64,000 nucleotides of DNA. Source: Cellulomonas dongxiuzhuiae (GTDB lineage Bacteria > Actinomycetota > Actinomycetes > Actinomycetales > Cellulomonadaceae). Below, in pieces: positions 45,736 to 54,482 of this stretch. The first letter of the stretch is position 1. Each line of letters begins with the position of its first letter. Made by a program: the position numbers and the translations under genes. The DNA is taken from assembly GCF_018623035.1 (NCBI RefSeq), contig NZ_CP076023.1:2294001-2358000 (forward strand), in the 5' to 3' direction. Under the pieces are notes generated by a model. It was not told the DNA's origin and made no database searches. It was given only the letters and a program-made list of their open reading frames with translations.

Positions 45736-46878
45736 ATGTCCGCACTTACTCCGCGTCCGCGCACCGTCGCGCGCGCCGCGACCGGGACGGGGGCCACGCT
45801 CGCTCTCGCGACCGTCGCGCTCGCCGCCACCGGCACCGCCGGCCACGCCGCCGACTACACCGTCCGGCAGGGCGACACCCTGACGTCGATCGCCAAGCGC
45901 AGCGGGACGACCGTCGCGCGGATCGCGGCCGACAACACCCTGGCCGACCCTTCACGCGTGCGTGTGGGGCAGGTGCTCCGTCTCCCGGACGCCGCGCCGG
46001 CGGCGTCCGCCACGCCTGCACCCGCTCCTGCCGGCACGTCGTACGCCGTCCGTAGCGGCGACACCGTCTCGGCCATCGCGGCACGGCACGGGACCACCGT
46101 CGCCGCCGTCGTGGCCGCCAACGGCCTCGACGCCCGCGCCTTCATCCGCGCCGGGCAGAGCCTGACCATCCCCGGCGCGGCCGCAGCGCGGCCCGGCACC
46201 GGGGCCGCTCCCGCGGCCTCCACCGGCACCTACACCGTGCGCAGCGGCGACACCGTCTCGGCCATCGCGGCACGGCACGGCACCACCGTCGCCGCCGTCG
46301 TGGCCGCCAACGGTCTCGACGCGCGCGCGTCCATCCGCGTCGGGCAGGACATCGCGCTGCCGGGCGGCACGTCCGCGGCGACGCCGACGCAGCTCGTCGG
46401 CGACACGTTCGCGGGCCGCACGTACGCGCCGCAGGTCGTCGACGCGGCGAACCGCAACAAGGCGACGCTGCTGGCGGCGGGCGTCCCCTCGCGCGCCGAC
46501 ATGCAGGCGAAGGTCGCGGCGACCGCGCGGGCCATGGGGGTCGACCCCGCGCTGGCGCAGGCCGTGGCCCACCAGGAGTCCGGCTTCGACCACACGGCCG
46601 TCTCCCCCGCCAACGCCATCGGCACGATGCAGGTGATCCCCTCGTCGGGCGAGTGGGCCTCGCAGCTGGTCGGCCGCCAGCTCGACCTGCTCGGTCCGGA
46701 CGACAACGTCGTCGCGGGCGTCGCGATCCTGCGGTCGCTGGTGCGCACCTCCCCCGACCTCCCGACGGCGATCGCGTCGTACTACCAGGGCGCGGGCTCG
46801 GTGAAGCGCAACGGCATGTACGCGGACACACGGCGCTACGTCGCCAACGTCCAGACGCTCATGACGCGCTTCCGCTGA
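45736..46878 (+). CDS. Secreted LysM-repeat lytic transglycosylase
   Basis: A 380-residue exported protein. The signal peptide is Ala-rich (residues 1-38). Three LysM domains follow at about 41-83, 103-147 and 166-210 (YTVRQGDTLTSIAKRSG and two copies of SGDTVSAIAARHGTTV). The SLT catalytic domain occupies about 255-380 with AVAHQESGFDHTAVSP, where Glu is the catalytic acid, and AIGTMQVIPS. It binds peptidoglycan and cuts glycan strands in the cell wall. The start ATG 45736 follows a G-rich run rather than a classical RBS. The 177-base leader after Rv2175c could be regulated, but I see no clear riboswitch. Confidence 0.9.
   Translation: MSALTPRPRTVARAATGTGATLALATVALAATGTAGHAADYTVRQGDTLTSIAKRSGTTVARIAADNTLADPSRVRVGQVLRLPDAAPAASATPAPAPAGTSYAVRSGDTVSAIAARHGTTVAAVVAANGLDARAFIRAGQSLTIPGAAAARPGTGAAPAASTGTYTVRSGDTVSAIAARHGTTVAAVVAANGLDARASIRVGQDIALPGGTSAATPTQLVGDTFAGRTYAPQVVDAANRNKATLLAAGVPSRADMQAKVAATARAMGVDPALAQAVAHQESGFDHTAVSPANAIGTMQVIPSSGEWASQLVGRQLDLLGPDDNVVAGVAILRSLVRTSPDLPTAIASYYQGAGSVKRNGMYADTRRYVANVQTLMTRFR
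46048..46347 (+). repeat. Direct repeat encoding LysM 2 and LysM 3
   Basis: Two 111-base copies, 46048-46158 and 46237-46347, differ at about eight bases by eye. They encode the second and third LysM domains and point to recent duplication or gene conversion. Confidence 0.85.
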
Positions 46879-46914
46879 CGCGCGCGGCTCCCCGGATCTC
46901 GCGCCCGCCGACCG

Positions 46915-46920
46915 TAGACT
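46915..46920 (+). promoter_or_regulatory. Leaderless -10 hexamer for the PASTA kinase gene
   Basis: TAGACT, seven bases before GTG 46928. Confidence 0.5.
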
Positions 46921-46927
46921 TCCGCGC

Positions 46928-48922
46928 GTGGGAACCACCGTCACCGATCCGCTCGTGGGCCGTCTGGTCGACGGCCGGTACGAGGTCGTCTCGCGCATCG
47001 CGCGCGGCGGCATGGCGACGGTGTACCTCGCCATCGACCGTCGGCTCGACCGCGAGGTCGCGCTCAAGGTCATGCACCCGCACCTCGCCGAGGGGGCGAC
47101 CGGGGGCGCCTTCGTCGCACGGTTCCGCCGCGAGGCACGCAGCGCCGCGCGACTGACGCACCCCGGGCTCGTGGGGGTCTTCGACCAGGGCGTCGACGGC
47201 GAGACCAGCTACCTGACGATGGAGTACGTCGACGGGTCCAACCTGCGGCGCCAGATCGCCGAGCAGGGCGCCCTGCGCGTCGGCGAGGCGCTGCGGGTGA
47301 CCGAGAGCGTGCTCGACGCGCTGGCCGCCGCCCACCGCGCGGGCCTCGTGCACCGGGACGTCAAGCCCGAGAACGTGCTCATCGCGTCGGACGACCGCGT
47401 GCGCGTGGCCGACTTCGGCCTGGCCCGCGCGGTGACCGAGGTCACGTCGACGACCACCGGCACGGTGCTCGGGACGGTGGCGTACCTCGCGCCGGAGCTG
47501 GTGCAGCGCGGGGCCAGCGACGCCCGCACGGACGTCTACGCCACGGGCGTCATGCTCTTCGAGATGCTGACCGGCAGGCAGCCCTTCACGGGCGAGACCG
47601 CCATCCAGGTGGCCTTCCAGCACGTGACCTCCGAGATCCCGGCCCCGTCGACGCTGGTCGACTGGCTGCCGTCCGAGGTCGACGAGCTCGTCGGTGCGCT
47701 CGCCGCGCACAGCCCGGAGGACCGACCGCTCGACGCCGGGGCTGCACTCCTGCTCGTGCGGCGCACGCGCCTCGCGCTCGACGACGTCACCCTCGACCGA
47801 CGTGCCGAGGTGCCGCCGACCGTCGTGCTGCCCGCCGCGACGGACCTCGACGAGACGGACCTGCCCTTCGTGGGCGACGCCGAGGACGACCTCGCGGACG
47901 ACCCCGGCCTCACGGCGCGCGTCCCGGTCGGCGACCACGCCCGCGGCGGGACCGTCGCGCTGCCGATCGGGCTCGGGGTCGTCGAGCCCGCCGGCACCAC
48001 GGCGCCGCCGGCGAGCCGGCGCCGCAGGACCGTGATCGCGGTGACCGTGGCCGTCCTCGCGCTGCTGGGCCTCGGCACGTGGTGGTACCTGGAGGCCGGC
48101 CCCGGCGCCTACACGAGCGTGCCCGCGGTGCTGGAGGTCCCCGAGGACGACGCCGTGGCCGCGCTCGAGGACGCCGGGCTGCGGCACACGCGCGCCGAGG
48201 CCTTCGACGACACGGTCGCAGCCGGCTCGGTGCTGTCGACCGACCCCGGTCCCGGAGCCGCCGTCCGCAAGGACGGCACCGTGACCTACACGGTCTCGAA
48301 GGGCCCCGACCTGGTCGTCGTCCCCGACGGGCTCGTCGGCGCGATGCAGGCGGACGCCGAGGGTGCGCTCGAGGGTGCCGAGCTCGTCGCCGCGTACGGC
48401 GACGAGGAGTACCACGACGAGGCGCCCGCCGGGCAGGTGCTCACCGCAGCGCTCCCGGACGGCACCGCTGCCGATGCCGGGGCGCAGGTGAAGCGCGGCA
48501 GCGCCGTGACGCTGGTCCTGTCCAGGGGGCCCGCCCCCGTGACCGTCACCTCCGTGGTGGGCATCACGGTCGAGGACGCGCAGGAGCAGCTCGCGTCCGA
48601 CGCGCTCACCGTGGAGGCCACCGAGGCCTTCCACGACACCGTGCCCGCCGGGCGCATCATCGACCAGTCCCCCGTGGCCGGTGAGACCGCCCACCGCGGT
48701 GACGTCGTCACCGTCACCGTGTCGAAGGGTCCGGAGACGGTCCCGATGCCCGACCTGACCGGCAAGCAGTTCGACAAGGCCAAGGCCGAGCTCGACAGCC
48801 TCGGGCTGACGGCGAAGCGCGAGAACGTCCTGGGCGGCTTCTTCGGCACCGTGCGGACGCAGAGCGTGCCGGCGGGCGAGTCCGTGCGCAAGGGCACGGA
48901 GATCGTGCTGCAGGTCGTCTGA
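46928..48922 (+). CDS. Transmembrane Ser/Thr protein kinase with PASTA domains
   Basis: A 664-residue Stk1/PknB-type kinase. The kinase domain (about 19-285) has GGMATVY, the catalytic loop [11 protein letters not shown] in [10 protein letters not shown] and the APE motif in AYLAPELV. A juxtamembrane linker is followed by one membrane helix (about 367-387, [20 protein letters not shown]) and four PASTA repeats to the end (SKGP-type joints). PASTA repeats sense peptidoglycan or lipid II outside the cell. The gene order next to the Rv2175c-like gene matches pknL of M. tuberculosis, which has no PASTA domains. GTG 46928 has a leaderless-type hexamer. Confidence 0.92.
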   Translation: MGTTVTDPLVGRLVDGRYEVVSRIARGGMATVYLAIDRRLDREVALKVMHPHLAEGATGGAFVARFRREARSAARLTHPGLVGVFDQGVDGETSYLTMEYVDGSNLRRQIAEQGALRVGEALRVTESVLDALAAAHRAGLVHRDVKPENVLIASDDRVRVADFGLARAVTEVTSTTTGTVLGTVAYLAPELVQRGASDARTDVYATGVMLFEMLTGRQPFTGETAIQVAFQHVTSEIPAPSTLVDWLPSEVDELVGALAAHSPEDRPLDAGAALLLVRRTRLALDDVTLDRRAEVPPTVVLPAATDLDETDLPFVGDAEDDLADDPGLTARVPVGDHARGGTVALPIGLGVVEPAGTTAPPASRRRRTVIAVTVAVLALLGLGTWWYLEAGPGAYTSVPAVLEVPEDDAVAALEDAGLRHTRAEAFDDTVAAGSVLSTDPGPGAAVRKDGTVTYTVSKGPDLVVVPDGLVGAMQADAEGALEGAELVAAYGDEEYHDEAPAGQVLTAALPDGTAADAGAQVKRGSAVTLVLSRGPAPVTVTSVVGITVEDAQEQLASDALTVEATEAFHDTVPAGRIIDQSPVAGETAHRGDVVTVTVSKGPETVPMPDLTGKQFDKAKAELDSLGLTAKRENVLGGFFGTVRTQSVPAGESVRKGTEIVLQVV

Positions 48923-48966
48923 CGACGCCCGCCGCCTGCCCCGCCACGCGGCGGTGGACCGACGTG

Positions 48967-49011
48967 GGACGGCCCCGGCCCAGACCGTCGTGGTCGGGGC
49001 CGGGGCCGTCC
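48967..49011. terminator. Long hairpin between convergent kinase and DAHP synthase genes
   Basis: GGACGGCCCCGGCCC (48967-48981) pairs perfectly with GGGCCGGGGCCGTCC (48997-49011), a 15-bp stem, and the 15-base loop itself can pair GACC/GGTC. It can serve both strands; no T-runs are present. Confidence 0.7.
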
Positions 49012-49018
49012 AGCCACG

Positions 49019-50371
49019 TCAGGCGCGGCGCAGCAGCTCCACGACCTGGAACGCCATCTCGAGCGACTGCTGGTGGTTCAGGCGCGGGTCGACCAGCGTC
49101 TCGTAGCGCCGGGCCAGCCCCTCGTCGTCGATCTCCTCGGTACCACCGAGGACCTCGGTGACGTCGTCGCCCGTGAGCTCGACGTGCAGGCCGCCGGGGA
49201 CGGTGCCCAGCGCACGGTGCACCTCGAAGAACCCGGCGACCTCGTCCATGACGTCGGTGAACCGGCGCGTCTTGTAGCCGCTGGCCGACGTGATGCCGTT
49301 GCCGTGCATCGGGTCGCACACCCACGTCACGGGACGCCCGTCGGCGGTGACCTTCTCGACGAGCGCCGGGAGCAGGTCGCGGACCTTGCCGGCACCCATG
49401 CGCGTCACGAACGTCAGACGACCGGGCTCCCCCGTCGGGTTCAGCCGGTCCATGAGCGCGATCGCGTCGTCGCCCGTGGTGGTCGGACCGAGCTTGACCC
49501 CGAGCGGGTTCTGCACGCGCGAGAAGAAGTCGACGTGCCCGGAGTCGAGCTGACGCGTCCGCTCCCCGATCCACAGGAAGTGGGCCGAGCAGTCGTACGG
49601 CAGACCCGTGCGCGAGTCGATCCGCGTCAGGGGCCGCTCGTAGTCCAGGAGCAGGCCCTCGTGCGCCGAGTAGAAGTCCACCGCGCGCAGCGCGTCGACG
49701 TCGGCACCGCACGCGGCCATGAACCGGATCGCCCGGTCGATCTCCGCCGCGAGCTGCTCGTAGCGCGAGTACGCCGGGTTCGCCATGAACCCGCGGTTCC
49801 ACTCGTGCACGCGCAGCAGCGACGCGAAGCCGCCCGTGGTGAAGGCGCGGATGAGGTTCAGCGTCGACGCCGACGTGTGGTACGCCTCGAGCAGGCGGTC
49901 CGGGTCCGGCGTGCGGGCCTCGGGCGTGAACTCGAAGCCGTTGATGATGTCGCCGCGGAACGCGGGGAGCGTGACGCCGTCACGCGTCTCGACGTCCGAC
50001 GAGCGCGGCTTGGCGTACTGCCCCGCCATCCGGCCCATCTTCACCACGGGCAGGCTCGCGCCGTACGTGAGCACGACGGCCATCTGCAGGATCGTCTTGA
50101 TCTTGTTGCGGATGTTGTCGGCCGTCGCCTCGGCGAAGGTCTCGGCGCAGTCCCCGCCCTGCAGGACGAACGCCTCCCCGCGCGACGCGGCGGCGAGCTG
50201 TGCCCGCAGCGCGTCGGCCTCGCCGGCGAAGACCAGCGGCGGCAGGCTCGCGAGCCGGTCACGCACGCGCCGGACCTCGGTGGCGTCCGGCCACTGCGGC
50301 TGCTGACCGACGGGCAGCGTCTCCCAGGCGTCGAGCCCGGCGACGACCTGCGGGTCGGGCTGCACGCTCAT
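49019..50371 (-). CDS. aroG: Class II 3-deoxy-D-arabino-heptulosonate 7-phosphate synthase
   Basis: A 450-residue class II (plant-type) DAHP synthase. Motifs include FVLQGGDCAETFAEA (about 71-85), RMAGQYAKPRS, GVKLGPTTTGDDAI, the metal-binding CDPMHGNG and the C-terminal HVELTGDDVTE. It joins phosphoenolpyruvate and erythrose 4-phosphate, the first step of the shikimate pathway. The start ATG overlaps the PFK stop (ATGA), which couples it to glycolysis. Family enzymes are often allosterically controlled by aromatic amino acids. A strong hairpin lies directly after the stop codon, between it and the kinase gene. Confidence 0.92.
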   Translation of the reverse strand: MSVQPDPQVVAGLDAWETLPVGQQPQWPDATEVRRVRDRLASLPPLVFAGEADALRAQLAAASRGEAFVLQGGDCAETFAEATADNIRNKIKTILQMAVVLTYGASLPVVKMGRMAGQYAKPRSSDVETRDGVTLPAFRGDIINGFEFTPEARTPDPDRLLEAYHTSASTLNLIRAFTTGGFASLLRVHEWNRGFMANPAYSRYEQLAAEIDRAIRFMAACGADVDALRAVDFYSAHEGLLLDYERPLTRIDSRTGLPYDCSAHFLWIGERTRQLDSGHVDFFSRVQNPLGVKLGPTTTGDDAIALMDRLNPTGEPGRLTFVTRMGAGKVRDLLPALVEKVTADGRPVTWVCDPMHGNGITSASGYKTRRFTDVMDEVAGFFEVHRALGTVPGGLHVELTGDDVTEVLGGTEEIDDEGLARRYETLVDPRLNHQQSLEMAFQVVELLRRA

Positions 50372-51588
50372 GAGTGGCTCGCCGGGACGAGGGGCTGCCC
50401 GATGTCCGACAGGAGCTCGCCGAACCACGCCTGCGACACGTCGAACGCCTTGCCCCCCGCGATGCGGGGGAACTCGATCGCCCGCAGCCGGTCGCCCTGC
50501 TCCTCGTCGTGCCCGATCACACCGGACTCGCCGCGCAGCGCGCACTCGACGGCCAGGTCGGTCATCGACTTGATGAGGCGCAGGTCCTCGGCGTTCGCCG
50601 CCGCCGCCCGGGAGTAGTACCCGGACTTCTGGACCATGACCTTCTCGGCGCCCAGCCGCTCGGCGAACTGCTTGGCGAACCACTGGCCGGGGTTGATCGT
50701 GTCGAGCTTGACGTGGCCGAACGGGTCACGCTCCGGGGGCGTGCCCGCCGCCTCGAGCTGCTCCACGATCTCGTGCATGCCGGCACCCTCGGACAGGAAG
50801 ATGTTGACGTTGCCGAGCTCGTCCATGACGCCCTTGAGGCGCGTCGCCTCGGCGTCGATGTCCAGCGCCAGCTCCGGCAGGAAGACGGCGTGGATGTCCC
50901 AGCGCTCGCGCGAGAGCCCGATCTCCGGCACCCACTCCTGCAGGTCGAGCCACTTGCGGTACTCCGCGGCAGCCGCTGCCGTCAGCCAGCCGCAGTGGCG
51001 GCCCATGACCTCGTGCACGATCAGCATGCGCGGGCCCGAACGGTGCTCGCCGATGATGTTCACGGCGAAGCCGGCGGCCTCCTCGGCGGCCGTCCACGCG
51101 CCGAGGGACTGGCGGATCGGCACGACGTCGTTGTCGATCGTCTTGGGCAGGCCGACGACCGTCAGCTCGTAGCCGTTGTCGTGCAGGAACGCGGCCAGGT
51201 CGGCAGCGGTCGTGTTGGTGTCGTCGCCGCCGATCGTGTGCAGGACGTCGATGCCGTCGGCCTTGAGCTGCTCGGCCGCGACGTGCAGCGGGTCCTGACC
51301 CTCGGCCACCAGGCCGCGCTTGACGCAGTCCTTGGCGTTGGTGAGCTTGACGCGCGAGTTGCCGATCGGCGAGCCGCCGAACCGGTGCAGCACGCCGGCC
51401 TTGGCGCGGACCTCGGGCGTGACCGTGATGCTGTCACCCCGCAGCAGGCCGTGGTAGCCGTGCTGGTAGGCGATGATCTCGACCTCGGGAGCGATCTCCG
51501 TGTAGCGCTCGATGAGCCCACCGACGGCGGACGACAGGCAGGGAGCGAAACCGCCGGCGGTCAGAAGGGCGACGCGACGGACCGACAT
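50368..51588 (-). CDS. pfp: Pyrophosphate-dependent 6-phosphofructokinase
   Basis: A 406-residue PFK of the group that includes PPi-dependent enzymes. Key motifs are GGDDTNTTA (the second Asp where ATP enzymes have Gly), PKTIDND (Lys instead of the ATP-type Gly) and MGRHCGWL. The large domain continues past 300 with the NPGQWFAKQFAE region. It phosphorylates fructose 6-phosphate reversibly, using pyrophosphate; this makes glycolysis PPi-driven, as in other actinobacteria. ATG 51588 has GAGAGGTG seven bases upstream. It is the first gene of the pfp-aroG pair. Confidence 0.9.
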   Translation of the reverse strand: MSVRRVALLTAGGFAPCLSSAVGGLIERYTEIAPEVEIIAYQHGYHGLLRGDSITVTPEVRAKAGVLHRFGGSPIGNSRVKLTNAKDCVKRGLVAEGQDPLHVAAEQLKADGIDVLHTIGGDDTNTTAADLAAFLHDNGYELTVVGLPKTIDNDVVPIRQSLGAWTAAEEAAGFAVNIIGEHRSGPRMLIVHEVMGRHCGWLTAAAAAEYRKWLDLQEWVPEIGLSRERWDIHAVFLPELALDIDAEATRLKGVMDELGNVNIFLSEGAGMHEIVEQLEAAGTPPERDPFGHVKLDTINPGQWFAKQFAERLGAEKVMVQKSGYYSRAAAANAEDLRLIKSMTDLAVECALRGESGVIGHDEEQGDRLRAIEFPRIAGGKAFDVSQAWFGELLSDIGQPLVPASHS

Positions 51589-51772
51589 GGGACACACCTC
51601 TCGTTGGCAGAGCACGGACGGCGCGGGTGCAGGACGTACCCGGCCGGCCCAGCGTGGGGCCCGCGCAGGGGGCACGACCAGGACCGAGGTCCGGGTCGAC
51701 CCGTCGCGCGGGGGACGGCGGGCACGCGCCCAGCGGGCACGCGCACGGGCCCGGCACGCGTCCGGGTCCGCC

Positions 51773-52570
51773 TCATCCTACTGACGGCGGAGCCTCGTCC
51801 TGCGGTGGGACCGGAACCTGGACATCGGGCACCGGTCGGCCGCCCGGCGCGGCGGGCATCGCGCCCGCGTCGTCCGGTGCCTGCGGGTGGCCCGTCGCGA
51901 TCCGTGCCTTCTGCGTGGCCGCGTACACGTCCACGTACTCCTGCCCGGACAGGCTCATGATCGCGTACATGATCTCGTCGGTCACCGAGCGCAGGATGAA
52001 CCGGTCGTTCTCCATCCCGCGGTAGCGCGAGAAGTCGAGCGGCTCGCCGATGACCACGCCGATGCGCATGACCTTGGGGATGCGCCGGCCGAGGGGCTGC
52101 GCCACGTCCGTCCCGACCATCGCGACCGGGACCACGGGCGCGCCGGACTCGAGCGCGAGGCGCGCCACACCCGTCTTGCCGCGGTAGAGACGCCCGTCCG
52201 GGCTCCGCGTGCCCTCGGGGTAGATGCCGAACAGACCGCCCTCGGACAGCCGGCGCAGGCCCGTCCGCAGCGCGGCCTCGCCGGCCTTGCCGCCCCCGCG
52301 GTCGACGGGGATCGTCCCGACGCCACGCATGAACCCGGCGGTCACCCGCCCCTTGAGGCCGGCGCCGGTGAAGTACTCCTGCTTCCCGATGAACACGATC
52401 TCGCGGTCGAGCACGAGCGGCAGGAAGAAGGAGTCGATGACGGCCAGGTGGTTGCTCGCGAGGATCGCGCCGCCCTCGGCGGGGACGTTCGCGGCACCGC
52501 GCACCCACGGCCGGTAGACCAGGCGCAGCAGGGGCCCGACGAACACCCGCTTCATCAACCAGTAGAACAA
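51773..52570 (-). CDS. 1-acylglycerol-3-phosphate acyltransferase (PlsC family)
   Basis: A 265-residue membrane-bound acyltransferase. The H-x4-D motif is NHLAVID near 44-50 and the second motif is YPEGTRS near 120. An N-terminal amphipathic helix (FYWLMKRVFVGPLL) probably ties it to the membrane. It makes phosphatidic acid from lysophosphatidic acid in phospholipid synthesis. TTG 52570 is chosen for the GAGGAG just upstream and the conserved FYW start; ATG 52555 is also possible. The C-terminal 35 residues are Pro/Ala-rich. Its position corresponds to Rv2182c. Confidence 0.85.
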   Translation of the reverse strand: MFYWLMKRVFVGPLLRLVYRPWVRGAANVPAEGGAILASNHLAVIDSFFLPLVLDREIVFIGKQEYFTGAGLKGRVTAGFMRGVGTIPVDRGGGKAGEAALRTGLRRLSEGGLFGIYPEGTRSPDGRLYRGKTGVARLALESGAPVVPVAMVGTDVAQPLGRRIPKVMRIGVVIGEPLDFSRYRGMENDRFILRSVTDEIMYAIMSLSGQEYVDVYAATQKARIATGHPQAPDDAGAMPAAPGGRPVPDVQVPVPPQDEAPPSVG

Positions 52571-52677
52571 CGTGTCTCCTCGCTCGACGCCCGCCGCACC
52601 GCCGTCGTCCCGGCGGCGCCGGACGGTCCCACGGACCTGCCACCGACCGCGACGGGTCGGTACGTCGGGTCCGACTC

Positions 52678-52683
52678 TAGAGT
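52678..52683 (+). promoter_or_regulatory. Leaderless -10 hexamer for the 52690 gene
   Basis: TAGAGT, six bases before ATG 52690. Confidence 0.45.
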
Positions 52684-52689
52684 GCTCCC

Positions 52690-53274
52690 ATGGACGCACG
52701 TCCCGACGACGACGCCGACGCCGACGACATCACCGGCGCGCAGCACCCGACCGGACCCCCGGCACGTCCCGACGACGCCTCCGCCGTGCCCTCCCGGGAG
52801 CCGCAGCCCTCGACGCCCGAGGACGACGAGGTGTGGGCGTCGATCGTCGCGCGCCTCTCCGACGTCGACGGCGGGACCGACCCCGCGCTGCGCCGCCTCC
52901 TGTCCGACCCCGAGGACGGGACGCCGCCCCCCGACGACGGCGCCCCGGCCCCTGGCCTGCCGGCGAGCGCCGGCGGACGCGACTGGGACGGCACCACGCA
53001 GTACGACCTGGCGGAGGACGAGGTCGACGACCTCGAGCACTTCGTGCCCGAGGACCCGGGCCCCGTGACGAGCACCGACCCCCTGCTCACCCTCGCCTGG
53101 GGAGCGGCCGCAGGCGTCCCCCTCTTCCTGCTCGTGGTCGTCACGGTGTGGCGGGACGCCCCGACCCTCCTGGTCCGGGCGGCGGCGGTGGTGTTCGTCG
53201 TCGCCGTGGCGGTCCTCGTGTGGCGCATGCCGCAGCACCGCGAGCCGACCGACGGGGACGGCGCGGTCGTCTGA
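52690..53274 (+). CDS. Acidic actinobacterial membrane protein of unknown function
   Basis: A 194-residue protein I do not recognise. The first 130 residues are Asp/Pro-rich and hydrophilic, with one short helix-like stretch (EDDEVWASIVARLSDVDG). Two hydrophobic helices follow at about 134-153 and 158-177 (WGAAAGVPLFLLVVVTVW, LLVRAAAVVFVVAVAVLVW), and the tail is short and acidic. Topology would be a cytoplasmic acidic domain with a membrane hairpin. It lies divergent from plsC and convergent with the glucokinase gene. Confidence 0.7.
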   Translation: MDARPDDDADADDITGAQHPTGPPARPDDASAVPSREPQPSTPEDDEVWASIVARLSDVDGGTDPALRRLLSDPEDGTPPPDDGAPAPGLPASAGGRDWDGTTQYDLAEDEVDDLEHFVPEDPGPVTSTDPLLTLAWGAAAGVPLFLLVVVTVWRDAPTLLVRAAAVVFVVAVAVLVWRMPQHREPTDGDGAVV

Positions 53275-53302
53275 CGCGCCCCGGCCCGGCCGGACCGCGC
53301 CG

Positions 53303-54250
53303 TCAGATCCGCGCGAGGTCGGCGGCCCCGACCATGCCCGCGTCGTTGCCCATGTCGGCGACCACGATCCCCGCCTCCGGGCGGTGGCCGCGTCCCGAGA
53401 GCTGCTCGCCGAACGCCTTGCGCGCGGGCACGAGCAGCAGGTCGCCGGCAGCGCTGACCCCACCGCCGATGACGAACACCTCCGGGTCCAGCAGGGCCGC
53501 GACGCTGGCGGCACCCTCGCCCACCCAGCGGCCCACCTCGGTCAGCAGCTCGACGGCGAGCGGGTCGCCGTCCTGCGCCGCGCGGGTCACGAGCGGGCCC
53601 GTGATGCCCTCGACCCGGCCGCCCGCCAGCGCGATCAGCGCCGCCGCGCGCTCCGGCTGCGAGACCGCGGCCGCCTGCGCGTCGCGCACGAGCGCCGAGC
53701 CCGAGACGTACTGCTCCCAGCAGCCCTCGTGACCGCAGCCGCAGTAGTGACCGCCGGGCACGACCCGCATGTGGCCGATCTCCGCGGCGGCTCCCCAGGC
53801 GCCGCGCGCCAGACGTCCGCCCGAGACGATCGCGCCGCCGAGGCCCGTGCCGAGGGTCAGCATCACCATGTCCTCGACGTCCCGGCCGACACCGAAGCGG
53901 AACTCCGCCCAGCCGGCCGCGTTCGCGTCGTTCTCCACGACGATCCGGACGTCGTCGTCGCCGATCAGTGCCGCCACGTTGTCCCGCAGCGGGTACTCGC
54001 GCCAGGCGATGTTCGGGGCGAACAGGACCCGGGCACGGTCCGACGCGACGAACCCGGCCGCCGCCAGACCGACCTCGCGGACCTCGAAGGAGGCGGCGAG
54101 CTCGCGGTACACGTCCGCGATCGCCGCGTCGATGCTCGCGACGTCGTCGGGGTCGGTGTCCCGCCGGGTCTGGGCGAGGATCGTGCCGTCGTCGTCGACC
54201 ACGCCCGCCGCGATCTTCGTCCCGCCGATGTCGACCCCGATGGCGTGCAT
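53303..54250 (-). CDS. glk: ROK-family glucokinase
   Basis: A 315-residue ROK kinase. The N-terminal phosphate motif is GVDIGGTK (5-12), the catalytic Asp is in ENDANAAGWAE, and the zinc-type signature HYCGCGHEGCWEQYVSG near residues 162-178 is complete. LGTGLGGAIVSGG and VFVIGGGVS are further ATPase-fold motifs. It phosphorylates glucose with ATP (some actinobacterial relatives also use polyphosphate). ATG 54250 follows AGGAGCGGACCAGGAC; a TAGCGT hexamer (plus 54302-54307) about 50 bases upstream could be its promoter. Confidence 0.9.
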   Translation of the reverse strand: MHAIGVDIGGTKIAAGVVDDDGTILAQTRRDTDPDDVASIDAAIADVYRELAASFEVREVGLAAAGFVASDRARVLFAPNIAWREYPLRDNVAALIGDDDVRIVVENDANAAGWAEFRFGVGRDVEDMVMLTLGTGLGGAIVSGGRLARGAWGAAAEIGHMRVVPGGHYCGCGHEGCWEQYVSGSALVRDAQAAAVSQPERAAALIALAGGRVEGITGPLVTRAAQDGDPLAVELLTEVGRWVGEGAASVAALLDPEVFVIGGGVSAAGDLLLVPARKAFGEQLSGRGHRPEAGIVVADMGNDAGMVGAADLARI

Positions 54251-54482
54251 GTCCTGGTCCGCTCCTGCCCTCGCCGCCCCGCGTCCGTCGCGCAGCGCCA
54301 CCACGCTAGCCGCACTCGGTGCGCCGCGGGAGCGCATCCACGGCCGCACGTCGTGACGTGCGTGCCGCCGGCCGGTCCGAAATGCCCCTGGCCTGCGACT
54401 CCACCCGGCCGCGCGCCTCTGACCAAGGACCGGTGTCCCGTATCCTCATGGCACCCTTCGCCCCCCTGCCACTGGAGTCAGC

